This document shows, piece after piece, positions 1 through 5,857 of a DNA stretch of 14,594 nt. A model generated the notes under the pieces. The model saw nothing but the letters and a program-made list of their open reading frames with translations, searched no databases and was not told the origin of the DNA. A program made the position numbers and the translations under genes. Position 1 is the stretch's first letter. The number at the start of each line of letters is the position of its first letter. The stretch comes from Sinorhizobium sp. (GTDB taxonomy: Bacteria; Pseudomonadota; Alphaproteobacteria; Rhizobiales; Rhizobiaceae): NCBI GenBank assembly GCA_031178305.1, contig JAPSJG010000032.1:1-14594 (forward strand), in the 5' to 3' direction.

Positions 1-620
1 GCGCGCTGCTGATTGCGGCCTTTCTCATGCAGGTACGCCGCGCCCCTCCGTTCGCCACGGTGCCCCTCGGCATCCTGATGATCATGCTTGCGATGTGGAT
101 GCTGTCCGGATCGACCAGCGAGAGCGGTGCGGACGACATGATGGCGGCAATCCTGTTGCGCGGCTTCGGCCTCGGCTTTCTGTTTCTATCCATCACTCTG
201 ATCGCCTTCAGCAAGCTCGACTGCCGAAATCTCGCCTCCGGAATCGGCCTCTTCAATGCCGGTCGCCAGCTTGGTGGTCTCTTGGGGGTCGCGGCACTTC
301 AGACGCTGATCGACCATAACGTCGCCGCCAATGTTGCGATCCTCGGCGCCAACCTCACCGCAGGGCGGTCCGCGGTGATCGAGCGGCTGACAACCACGAC
401 AGCCATGCTGACGGCAAGGGGGGTGGACGCAGCGGTCGCTAGCCAGGCGGCGACGAGACTTCTCGGCCGGGCCGTGACAGGTCAGTCCACTGTGATCGCC
501 TTCGATACGGCGTTCAACGCAGTCGCACTGCTCTTTGTAATCGCGGCCCCCCTGCTGGTCGCAATCAAAATCGCGCTTTCCCGCCACGCCAAAAGCCGCG
601 ATGCACGAATAGTGGCGTGA
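1..620 (+). CDS. MFS efflux transporter, DHA2 (EmrB/QacA) type, C-terminal part
   Basis: This is the 3' end of a gene that starts before the window; the frame is open from base 3. It encodes roughly the last 205 residues of a proton-driven drug exporter in the inner membrane. Hydrophobic segments include a stretch around VPLGILMIMLAMWML, a second around LLRGFGLGFLFLSITLIAF, and a final helix near AVALLFVIAAPLLVAIKIAL, followed by a short basic tail. The motif GRQLGGLLGVA resembles the conserved RQLGGSIG-like segment of EmrB/QacA proteins, and a long loop before the last helix also fits the 14-helix DHA2 family. The substrate cannot be read from this portion. It ends 146 bases before the DUF1467 gene on the same strand. 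As I remember it, rhizobia usually have rnj and mce there, so this gene may be a lineage-specific neighbour. Family call fairly sure; exact subfamily less so. Confidence 0.8.
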   Translation, partial: ALLIAAFLMQVRRAPPFATVPLGILMIMLAMWMLSGSTSESGADDMMAAILLRGFGLGFLFLSITLIAFSKLDCRNLASGIGLFNAGRQLGGLLGVAALQTLIDHNVAANVAILGANLTAGRSAVIERLTTTTAMLTARGVDAAVASQAATRLLGRAVTGQSTVIAFDTAFNAVALLFVIAAPLLVAIKIALSRHAKSRDARIVA

Positions 621-766
621 GACGGGTCGCCGCTTGGCCGTATGCTTTGGCTACGCCGCGCGCCAGCAAACATTCCGCTCCGCTTGAGCCAACAGAATTG
701 TTCCATTTAAACATGAAAGGCTCTATAAGGCGGCAGCCTTTGCAACGTTCCTTTCAGGGCTGATGG

Positions 767-1036
767 ATGTCCGCTTTCTCGACCTTTGCCGTCTACTTCA
801 TTATCTGGTGGCTCACGCTCTTTGCGGTGCTGCCCTTCGGCGTGAGAACGCAAGCCGAGGAGAATGATGTCGTGCTCGGCACTGTCGAGAGTGCCCCCGC
901 GCGTTTCCGTGGGCTGCGAGTAGTGTTGCTGACGACGGTCGTCGCCGCTCTCATCCACCTCGGCTGGTATGTGCTCTCGGTCAAGCTCGGATATGACCTG
1001 GACACGCTGTTCGGCTTCATCGGTCCGGACGTCTGA
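767..1036 (+). CDS. DUF1467 family small membrane protein
   Basis: An 89-residue protein with two transmembrane segments: residues about 5-23 (with the FIIWWLTLFAVLPFGVRTQ motif typical of DUF1467) and about 50-70. A hydrophilic loop around EENDVVLGTVESAPARFRG separates them. The family has no assigned function; it is widespread in Alphaproteobacteria and, from memory, commonly sits just upstream of proS, as here. The ATG at 767 is used because the preceding codons run into an in-frame stop at 761; the ATG at 763 is in another frame. The ribosome site is weak (CAGGGC region). A CTATAA sequence at 723-728 could be a -10 element, but I see no good -35. Family identification is confident from the sequence pattern. 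Confidence 0.85.
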   Translation: MSAFSTFAVYFIIWWLTLFAVLPFGVRTQAEENDVVLGTVESAPARFRGLRVVLLTTVVAALIHLGWYVLSVKLGYDLDTLFGFIGPDV

Positions 1037-1189
1037 ACCGGTTGGCCGCCCCAATACAGGCGGACTTGGCAAAAGCAAATGTTGTGATACTACCATCATC
1101 CGCAACTGAAAGTAGAAGTGGCGCGCTTGACAGCCAACGAAATGCCATTTTCCCCCAAGTGCTTCGTGGTCTGCCCCTTCAAAAAGAGC

Positions 1190-1218
1190 AAAAAAAAACA
1201 AGGCCAAAGCCTTGTTTT
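1190..1218 (-). terminator. Strong intrinsic terminator, leftward (partly bidirectional)
   Basis: A perfect 10-base-pair stem (AAAACAAGGC at 1195-1204 with GCCTTGTTTT at 1209-1218) closes a 4-base loop. On the minus strand the hairpin runs into a run of nine T (the A run at 1190-1198), then GCTC and five more T, an excellent rho-independent terminator. On the plus strand only four T follow, so rightward termination would be weaker. It directly abuts the stop codon of the leftward 47-residue ORF at 1218-1361 and lies 150 bases downstream of the DUF1467 gene. Confidence 0.85.
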
Positions 1219-1361
1219 CAGAGTTTCGCGTGATCTTTCATCCGTTTCCGGCGGCAGCGAACGAGCGCGCCTAAGATCTTATCCTCCCAAGACTTGACCG
1301 CGAAATTCGGCAGGAATTTAGTCTCCCTGCCTGTTTTGTGGGCCGAAATTAGCCCAAACAT
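1218..1361 (-). CDS. Candidate small basic protein, 47 residues
   Basis: Unrecognised. This leftward 48-codon ORF begins with ATG (bases 1361-1359) and ends with TGA at 1220-1218, whose last base lies in the stem of the terminator at 1190-1218. That placement is the main argument for a real gene. The product is strongly basic and has no membrane helix. It starts MFGLISAHKTGRETKF, has a central FAVKSWEDKILGALV stretch, an Arg/Lys-rich part (RCRRKRMK) and the tail DHAKL. An in-frame stop lies four codons upstream of the ATG, so it cannot be much longer at the N-terminus. The ribosome site is poor (CAGAG before the start). The start codon sits in the loop of a small hairpin (1351-1367). It could also be the tail of a decayed gene, or chance coding beside an sRNA terminator. 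Confidence 0.38.
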   Translation of the reverse strand: MFGLISAHKTGRETKFLPNFAVKSWEDKILGALVRCRRKRMKDHAKL

Positions 1362-1367
1362 TGGGCT
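1351..1367 (-). other. Hairpin enclosing the start codon of the small leftward ORF
   Basis: AGCCCA (1351-1356) pairs with TGGGCT (1362-1367) around the 5-base loop AACAT. Read leftward, the loop is ATGTT and contains the ATG of the 47-residue ORF. Such a stem could control translation initiation, but it is short and may be accidental. Confidence 0.3.
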
Positions 1368-1816
1368 CTGTCACCCGATTTTTTTGCATTTTTGCTACAG
1401 TCAGGCAAAATTTTCCGGTTGACAGCAACCATGCTGGTCCTGTTACTACCGTGCTCTTTTGACGCAGGTGAAGCCAACCCCACTTGGGAATATGTCCGGC
1501 ATGGCTTACCTCGATGCTCATTCCGTGACGCGACAGGAACGGAGAAGGTCACCGGCAACAATCTCTCTCATCGGAGGTCGGCGGAAACGCAGCCGTCGCC
1601 GCGCCCGATTATGCGGTTGCGACAGGGTTTTCTTCCGCGCGCGAAGCGGTTATGAACGCTGAACTTGAAGGCTTTCCGTCGACCGGAACATCAAGAACCC
1701 AAAATCAAGGCGATGCCCGCTTATGCCCGTTTCCCGAGGCAGAGGATGGGCTGAAGCACAACGTCATTTCGCCCGAATCCACCGATAGTGCGAGATCAGC
1801 AGTTCTGGAACCCGTC
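1362..1816. other. Non-coding stretch upstream of proS
   Basis: I see no recognisable gene here. The frames are open on both strands, but the translations look like GC-rich noise rather than a known family. One rightward frame from the ATG at 1431 starts with a signal-peptide-like run (MLVLLLPCSFDAGEANP), but it has no ribosome site. TTGACA at 1419-1424 is a possible -35 element with no convincing -10. The segment should contain the proS promoter and leader; its position cannot be fixed by eye. Confidence 0.5.
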
Positions 1817-3145
1817 ATGCGCCTGTCCCGCTATTTCATGCCCATCTTGAAGGAAAACCCGAAGGAAGCGGAAATCGTTTCCCATCGCCTGATGCTGAGG
1901 ACGGGCATGATCCGCCAGCAGTCGGCCGGCATCTACACGTGGCTGCCGCTCGGCAAGCGGGTCCTGGACAAGGTCAATGCGCTCATCCGCGAGGAGCAGA
2001 ACCGGTCCGGCGCGATCGAACTCCTGATGCCGACGCTGCAGCCGGCGGACCTCTGGCAGGAAAGCGGCCGTTACGACGCCTATGGCAAGGAAATGCTGCG
2101 CATCAAGGACCGGCAGGACCGGCCGATGCTCTACGGCCCGACGAACGAGGAGATGATCACGGACGTCTTCCGCTCCTATGTGAAGTCGTACCGCAATCTG
2201 CCGCTCAATCTATATCACATCCAGCTGAAGTTCCGCGACGAGATCCGTCCGCGTTTCGGTACCATGCGCTCGCGCGAATTCCTGATGAAGGACGCCTATT
2301 CCTTCGACCTCGACCGGGCTGGGGCGGAGCACGCCTATAACAGGATGTTCGCAGCCTACCTGCGCACGTTCGATCGCATGGGCCTGCGCGCCATTCCGAT
2401 GCGCGCCGACACCGGCCCGATCGGCGGCAACCTCAGCCACGAATTCATCATCCTTGCGGATACCGGCGAGTCGGAGGTCTTCTGCCACAAGGACTTCCTC
2501 GGCTTCGATATTCCCGGCGAGGACACCGATTTCGAGGATGTCGCCGGGCTGAAGGCGATCTTCGAGAACTGGACTTCGCGCTATGCCGCGACGTCGGAAA
2601 TGCATGACGAGGCGGCGTTCAACGCCATTCCGGAGGGCGAGCGCCTGTCGGCGCGCGGCATCGAAGTCGGCCACATCTTCTATTTCGGCACGAAATATTC
2701 GGAAGCCATGGGCGCCAAGGTGCTCGGCCCCGACGGCAAGGAGCACACCGTGCATATGGGCTCCTACGGCATCGGCCCCACCCGTCTCGTGCCGGCGATC
2801 ATTGAAGCCTCGCATGACGAGAACGGCATCATCTGGCCGAAGTCGGTCGCACCGTTCGACGTGGTCGTCATCAACATGAAAACGGGCGATGATGCTTGTG
2901 ACGCCGCTTGCGGCACGCTCTACTCCGATCTCGGCAAGGCCGGATTCGACGTGCTTCTGGACGACACGGACGACCGCGCCGGGGCGAAATTCGCGACAGC
3001 CGATCTCATCGGCGTTCCGGTGCAGATCATCGTCGGGCCGCGTTCGATCGCCAATGGCGAGGTTGAAGTCAAAGACCGCAAGACCGGCGCGCGCGAGACG
3101 ATGACGGTCGAAGCCGCAATCAACAAGCTGGTTGCGACGAAATAA
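1817..3145 (+). CDS. proS: Prolyl-tRNA synthetase (short alphaproteobacterial form)
   Basis: Cytoplasmic class II aminoacyl-tRNA synthetase that charges tRNA-Pro. The 442-residue product matches the compact form that lacks the editing (INS) domain found in E. coli ProS. Visible signatures are the catalytic-core start MRLSRYFMPILKE, TNEE at residues 109-112, class II motif 2 FRDEIRPRFG at 139-148 followed by SREFLMKDAYSFD, and motif 3 around GSYGIGPTRL (315-324). The C-terminal anticodon-binding domain begins near VAPFDVVVINMK. The frame is open upstream to 1652, but I choose the ATG at 1817 because the known rhizobial proteins start MRLSRYF and the extra 55 residues look non-coding; the upstream ribosome site is only weak (GGAA). 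It is followed after 18 bases by the lipoprotein-release permease gene, suggesting one transcript. Confidence 0.95.
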   Translation: MRLSRYFMPILKENPKEAEIVSHRLMLRTGMIRQQSAGIYTWLPLGKRVLDKVNALIREEQNRSGAIELLMPTLQPADLWQESGRYDAYGKEMLRIKDRQDRPMLYGPTNEEMITDVFRSYVKSYRNLPLNLYHIQLKFRDEIRPRFGTMRSREFLMKDAYSFDLDRAGAEHAYNRMFAAYLRTFDRMGLRAIPMRADTGPIGGNLSHEFIILADTGESEVFCHKDFLGFDIPGEDTDFEDVAGLKAIFENWTSRYAATSEMHDEAAFNAIPEGERLSARGIEVGHIFYFGTKYSEAMGAKVLGPDGKEHTVHMGSYGIGPTRLVPAIIEASHDENGIIWPKSVAPFDVVVINMKTGDDACDAACGTLYSDLGKAGFDVLLDDTDDRAGAKFATADLIGVPVQIIVGPRSIANGEVEVKDRKTGARETMTVEAAINKLVATK

Positions 3146-3163
3146 GAGGCGAAGGGATAAAGG

Positions 3164-4474
3164 ATGACCGCGGCGACGGAAGAGCAAGTGAAGACAGCCG
3201 CTCCATCGGCCATGGCTTCCAGTCGTCCCTTCTCCGCCTTCGAGCGCATGGTGGCCTGGCGCTACCTGCGCTCGCGGCGGAAGGAGGCGTTCATCTCGGT
3301 CATCGCCGGCTTTTCCTTCATTGGCATCATGCTCGGCGTGGCGACGCTGATCATCGTCATGGCGGTGATGAACGGCTTCCGCACCGAGCTCATCTCGCGC
3401 ATCCTCGGGATAAATGGCCACGTCATCGTCCAGCCCCTCGACAGACCTCTGAACGATTATGCGGATCTCGCCGCCAAGTTCTCGGCGGTCCAAGGCGTAA
3501 AAATTGCGATCCCGACAGTTGAGGGACAGGTGCTTGCGCAAGGCATCGGCGATGCCTCGACAGGGGCGCTCGTTCGCGGCGTTCGGCCCGACGATCTCAT
3601 GAAGATGAAGTCGATCTCGGACCACATCGAATCCGGCGATCTGGTGGGCTTCGCGTCGGGCACCGGGGTCGCGATCGGGTCGCGAATGGCCGAACAATTA
3701 GGCATCCGCGTCGGCGGCACGATCACGCTGACTTCGCCCAACGGCGACGTGACCCCGCTTGGCATGAATCCCCGCGTAAAGGCCTACACGGTGTCGGCGA
3801 TCTTCGAGATCGGCATGTCGGAATATGATGCGACGATCATCTTCATGCCGCTTGAGGAGGCGCAGCTTTATTTCAATGCGGAAGGGATGGTCCAGTCGAT
3901 TGAGCTTTTCGTCGACGATCCGGATACGGTCGACGCCCTGCGCCAGCCGATCGAGGAGGCCGCCGGTCGGCAGATATTCATCACCGACTGGCGGGACCGC
4001 AACAAGACCTTCTTTTCCGCGCTCGCGGTCGAGCGCAACGTGATGTTCATGATCCTGACGCTGATCGTGCTGGTCGCAGCGCTCAACATCGTCTCGGGCC
4101 TGATCATGCTGGTCAAGGACAAGGGCAGCGACATCGCCATCCTGCGCACGATGGGTGCGACATCCGGCTCGGTGATGCGAATATTCTTCATGACGGGCGC
4201 CGCCATCGGTGTGGCAGGAACGATCGCCGGGGTCGTCCTCGGCGTGCTCGTCTGCCTCAATGTCGAGTCGATCCGTCAGTTCTTCTCCTGGCTCTCCGGC
4301 GCCACGCTATTCGATCCGGAACTTTATTTCCTGAGCCAGCTCCCGGCCGACATGAATGCCGATGAAACCATCTCCGTCATTATCATGGCGCTGGCGCTAT
4401 CCTTCCTCGCGACGATCTTTCCCGCCTGGCGCGCCTCTCGCCTCGATCCGGTGCAGGCCCTGCGGTACGAATAA
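3164..4474 (+). CDS. lolC: Lipoprotein-releasing ABC transporter permease (LolC/LolE family)
   Basis: Inner-membrane permease that, with LolD ATPase, extracts mature lipoproteins from the inner membrane for transfer to LolA. The 436-residue product has a cytoplasmic N-terminus (about 27-40, FERMVAWRYLRSRRKEAF, typical of LolC/E), a first membrane helix at roughly 45-70, and a large periplasmic MacB-like domain to about residue 280. A C-terminal FtsX-type bundle of three helices follows, around VMFMILTLIVLVAALNIV, GAAIGVAGTIAGVVLGV and SVIIMALALSFLATIFPAW. It ends with the family tail PVQALRYE. Only one permease gene is present next to lolD; in many Alphaproteobacteria a single LolF-like protein replaces the LolC/LolE pair, which probably applies here. 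Start ATG is preceded by a purine-rich GGATAAAGG. lolD follows after 17 bases. Confidence 0.92.
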   Translation: MTAATEEQVKTAAPSAMASSRPFSAFERMVAWRYLRSRRKEAFISVIAGFSFIGIMLGVATLIIVMAVMNGFRTELISRILGINGHVIVQPLDRPLNDYADLAAKFSAVQGVKIAIPTVEGQVLAQGIGDASTGALVRGVRPDDLMKMKSISDHIESGDLVGFASGTGVAIGSRMAEQLGIRVGGTITLTSPNGDVTPLGMNPRVKAYTVSAIFEIGMSEYDATIIFMPLEEAQLYFNAEGMVQSIELFVDDPDTVDALRQPIEEAAGRQIFITDWRDRNKTFFSALAVERNVMFMILTLIVLVAALNIVSGLIMLVKDKGSDIAILRTMGATSGSVMRIFFMTGAAIGVAGTIAGVVLGVLVCLNVESIRQFFSWLSGATLFDPELYFLSQLPADMNADETISVIIMALALSFLATIFPAWRASRLDPVQALRYE

Positions 4475-4491
4475 CAAGGACAAGAATAGAG

Positions 4492-5178
4492 ATGAATGCG
4501 CGCGTGGCACTGCAGCTCTCCGCCATCGAGCGGCACTATGGCGACGGCGACACGTTCCTGCCGATTCTAAAGGGCGCTGACCTGACCTTGAGGAGCGGCG
4601 AAACGGTTGCGCTGGTGGCGCCGTCCGGGACCGGCAAGTCGACGCTCCTCCACATTGCGGGGCTCCTCGAACATCCGGACGAGGGCGATGTCACCGTGAA
4701 CGGCGTTGCCTGCAACGGCCTCAGCGACGACCGCCGCACGGCGATCCGCCGCAACGAGATCGGCTTCGTCTACCAGTTCCACCATCTCCTGCCGGAATTC
4801 TCCGCACTCGAGAACATCATGATGCCGCAACTGATCGCCGGCCTGCCCAAGGCGGAGGCGGCGGAGCGGGCGAAAGCCCTTCTCGACTATATGCGCATCG
4901 GCCACCGTGCCTCACATCGCCCGGCCGAACTTTCCGGCGGCGAGCAGCAGCGCGTCGCGATCGCGCGCGCGGTCGCCAATGCGCCGCTCATCCTCTTGGC
5001 GGACGAGCCGACCGGCAATCTCGACCCGGAGACCGCGGGCTATGTCTTCGAGGCGCTGGAAGCGCTTTCGCGCCAGTCCGGGCTTGCGGCGCTGATCGCC
5101 ACCCACAACCACGAACTCGCCGCACTCATGGATCGCCGCGTCACCATTGAGGACGGTAAGATCGTCGAACTGCAATAG
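4492..5178 (+). CDS. lolD: Lipoprotein-releasing ABC transporter ATPase LolD
   Basis: Cytoplasmic ATPase that powers the Lol permease encoded just upstream. The 228-residue product has the full nucleotide-binding set: Walker A at residues 43-51 (APSGTGKST), Q-loop in GFVYQFHHLLPEFSALEN (a Lol-type segment), signature LSGGEQQR, Walker B LILLADEP with the D-loop GNLD, and the switch histidine in ATHNHE. The first Walker A position is Ala instead of Gly; I believe this is shared by rhizobial LolD proteins. The start ATG follows AACAAGGACAAG, giving a modest AAGGA ribosome site. No clear terminator follows. The next rightward genes are about 470 bases away, so the proS-lolC-lolD unit probably ends here. 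Confidence 0.95.
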   Translation: MNARVALQLSAIERHYGDGDTFLPILKGADLTLRSGETVALVAPSGTGKSTLLHIAGLLEHPDEGDVTVNGVACNGLSDDRRTAIRRNEIGFVYQFHHLLPEFSALENIMMPQLIAGLPKAEAAERAKALLDYMRIGHRASHRPAELSGGEQQRVAIARAVANAPLILLADEPTGNLDPETAGYVFEALEALSRQSGLAALIATHNHELAALMDRRVTIEDGKIVELQ

Positions 5179-5200
5179 CGGCATAGGTGCAGCAGGGCGC

Positions 5201-5581
5201 CTAAGGCACGATAAGCCCACCGCGATAGTCCAGCTCATAAGCGTCTACGTCGTCGACGAAAATCGTCTCGCGTCCGCAGAAAGTGATCGGTCTCGCCGCG
5301 GCTGCTGTCGATACACCAGCCATAGGCGTGCTGATATTCCATGCCGCCGAGGAAATTCCCTTTCTTGCGATACATCGTCAGAAGCGCGGCCCTGATCACG
5401 GCGCCGGCTCTGCGCGCATCAATTAGCTCCGGACGGACGATTCGGCCGAAACAGTCGTGACCAGCGCGGCTCGCCAGCGTACCAGACGGTCACCTTTCCG
5501 GCGAAGTCCGTGCCGCCGAAATAGCTGCCTTCACGCCGTCTGGTTGCGTTAACCATAGGCGATGAATAGCGGGCGTTTCAT
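5201..5581 (-). pseudogene. Decayed DUF5680-like gene
   Basis: Leftward remnants of one protein lie in three frames. First comes a start with an AAGGAG site (5585-5590) and ATG at 5581, giving MKRPLFIAYG and then a stop. A second frame holds GSYFGGTDFAGKVTVWY and AGEPRWSR, ending in TGA at 5421-5419. A third frame holds ELIDARRAGAVIRAALL, then NFLGGMEYQHAYGW to DSSRGETDH. Near base 5285 the reading passes to a last frame with FCGRETIFVDD and AYELDYRGGLIVP, ending in TAG at 5203-5201. Together these resemble DUF5680 proteins (YFGG..F.G..V.W..GEP, then F.G.E....G..VYEL.YRGGLI). At least two frameshifts and a shortened N-terminal part make a functional product unlikely. The family function is unknown to me. 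Family name moderately sure; pseudogene status fairly sure. Confidence 0.6.
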
Positions 5582-5600
5582 TCGCTCCTTCTTGACTAGC

Positions 5601-5626
5601 GAACAAAAGTCGAACAAATATAGAAC
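5601..5626. promoter_or_regulatory. Two overlapping LexA (SOS) operators
   Basis: Three GAAC blocks at 5601-5604, 5612-5615 and 5623-5626 are each separated by exactly seven bases, giving two overlapping copies of the alphaproteobacterial LexA site (GTTC-N7-GTTC, here as its reverse complement). On the plus strand they overlap a possible promoter, CTTGAC at 5591-5596 with AAATAT at 5616-5621. On the minus strand they overlap CTATAT (5623-5618), an exact rhizobial-style -10, with CATGGC 17 bases upstream. The operator could therefore control the 28-residue peptide to the right, the decayed gene to the left, or both. dnaE begins about 230 bases further on. Confidence 0.85.
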
Positions 5627-5648
5627 ACAAGCGGAAAGGAGCCATGTT

Positions 5649-5735
5649 ATGACTGATTTCATTCGTGATCTTGCTGCCTTCACATCGATGACGCTCTTCC
5701 TCGCAGGCATCTCGGTGATCGCGCTCGGTATGTGA
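5649..5735 (+). CDS. Small single-pass membrane peptide, probably SOS-controlled
   Basis: Unnamed 28-residue ORF. The start ATG is preceded by a good ribosome site (GGAG at 5638-5641 in AAAGGAG, seven bases before the ATG). The N-terminus MTDFIRDLAAF is short and amphipathic. A hydrophobic run of about 17 residues follows (TSMTLFLAGISVIALGM), long enough for one membrane helix at the C-terminal end. The LexA operators at 5601-5626 lie 22-48 bases upstream, so induction after DNA damage is expected. In Caulobacter the SOS response makes SidA, a 29-residue inner-membrane inhibitor of division; the resemblance here is in size, topology and control, and I claim no sequence homology. dnaE follows after about 120 bases and may be partly co-transcribed. 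Coding status is likely from the ribosome site and composition, but the ORF is very short. Confidence 0.6.
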   Translation: MTDFIRDLAAFTSMTLFLAGISVIALGM

Positions 5736-5750
5736 TCCCAACGGCTTGCA

Positions 5751-5779
5751 TTGACCGATGGTTATTGGCGGAAAATCAT
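5751..5779 (+). promoter_or_regulatory. Possible dnaE promoter
   Basis: TTGACC (5751-5756), a 17-base spacer and AATCAT (5774-5779) resemble a housekeeping sigma factor promoter. It would start transcription near 5786, about 70 bases before dnaE and outside the LexA operators. The -10 match is only four of six, so this is tentative. Confidence 0.3.
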
Positions 5780-5857
5780 CCGGTCCCGGCTGCAAGACTG
5801 GACAGTCGGGACGGGAAACGGGATATGCTCGCACCGTCTCAGAATCGGAGCGCGGCG

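Noticed and set aside
716..741. Stem AAAGGCT/AGCCTTT upstream of the DUF1467 gene as a terminator or riboswitch
   Set aside because: Only 7 base pairs with a 12-base loop and no T run; probably chance overlap with a possible -10 element.
1127..1132. TTGACA as a promoter -35
   Set aside because: No matching -10 at 16-18 bases, and the terminator lies only 60 bases downstream.
707..1207. Leftward ORF (166 residues) over the DUF1467 gene, possibly the gene served by the terminator at 1190
   Set aside because: It crosses the terminator and runs on beyond it, and its composition is antisense-like; the terminator lies near its start, not its end.
1431..1655. Rightward ORF with a signal-peptide-like start (MLVLLLPCSFDAG)
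   Set aside because: No ribosome site, the remainder is Arg/Ser/Pro-rich noise, and it overlaps the likely proS upstream region; not supported as a gene.
1652..1816. N-terminal extension of ProS by 55 residues
   Set aside because: The frame is open, but the residues do not look like a protein domain, and known rhizobial ProS begins MRLSRYF at 1817.
2210..3697. Long leftward ORF (495 residues) opposite proS and the permease gene
   Set aside because: Composition rich in Arg, Asp, His and Ala is typical of antisense frames of high-GC genes; it overlaps two certain genes.
5732..5857. Longer dnaE start (GTG at 5732)
   Set aside because: The ATG at 5858 has a clear GGAG site and gives the known length; the extra 42 residues are unlike a PHP-domain start.
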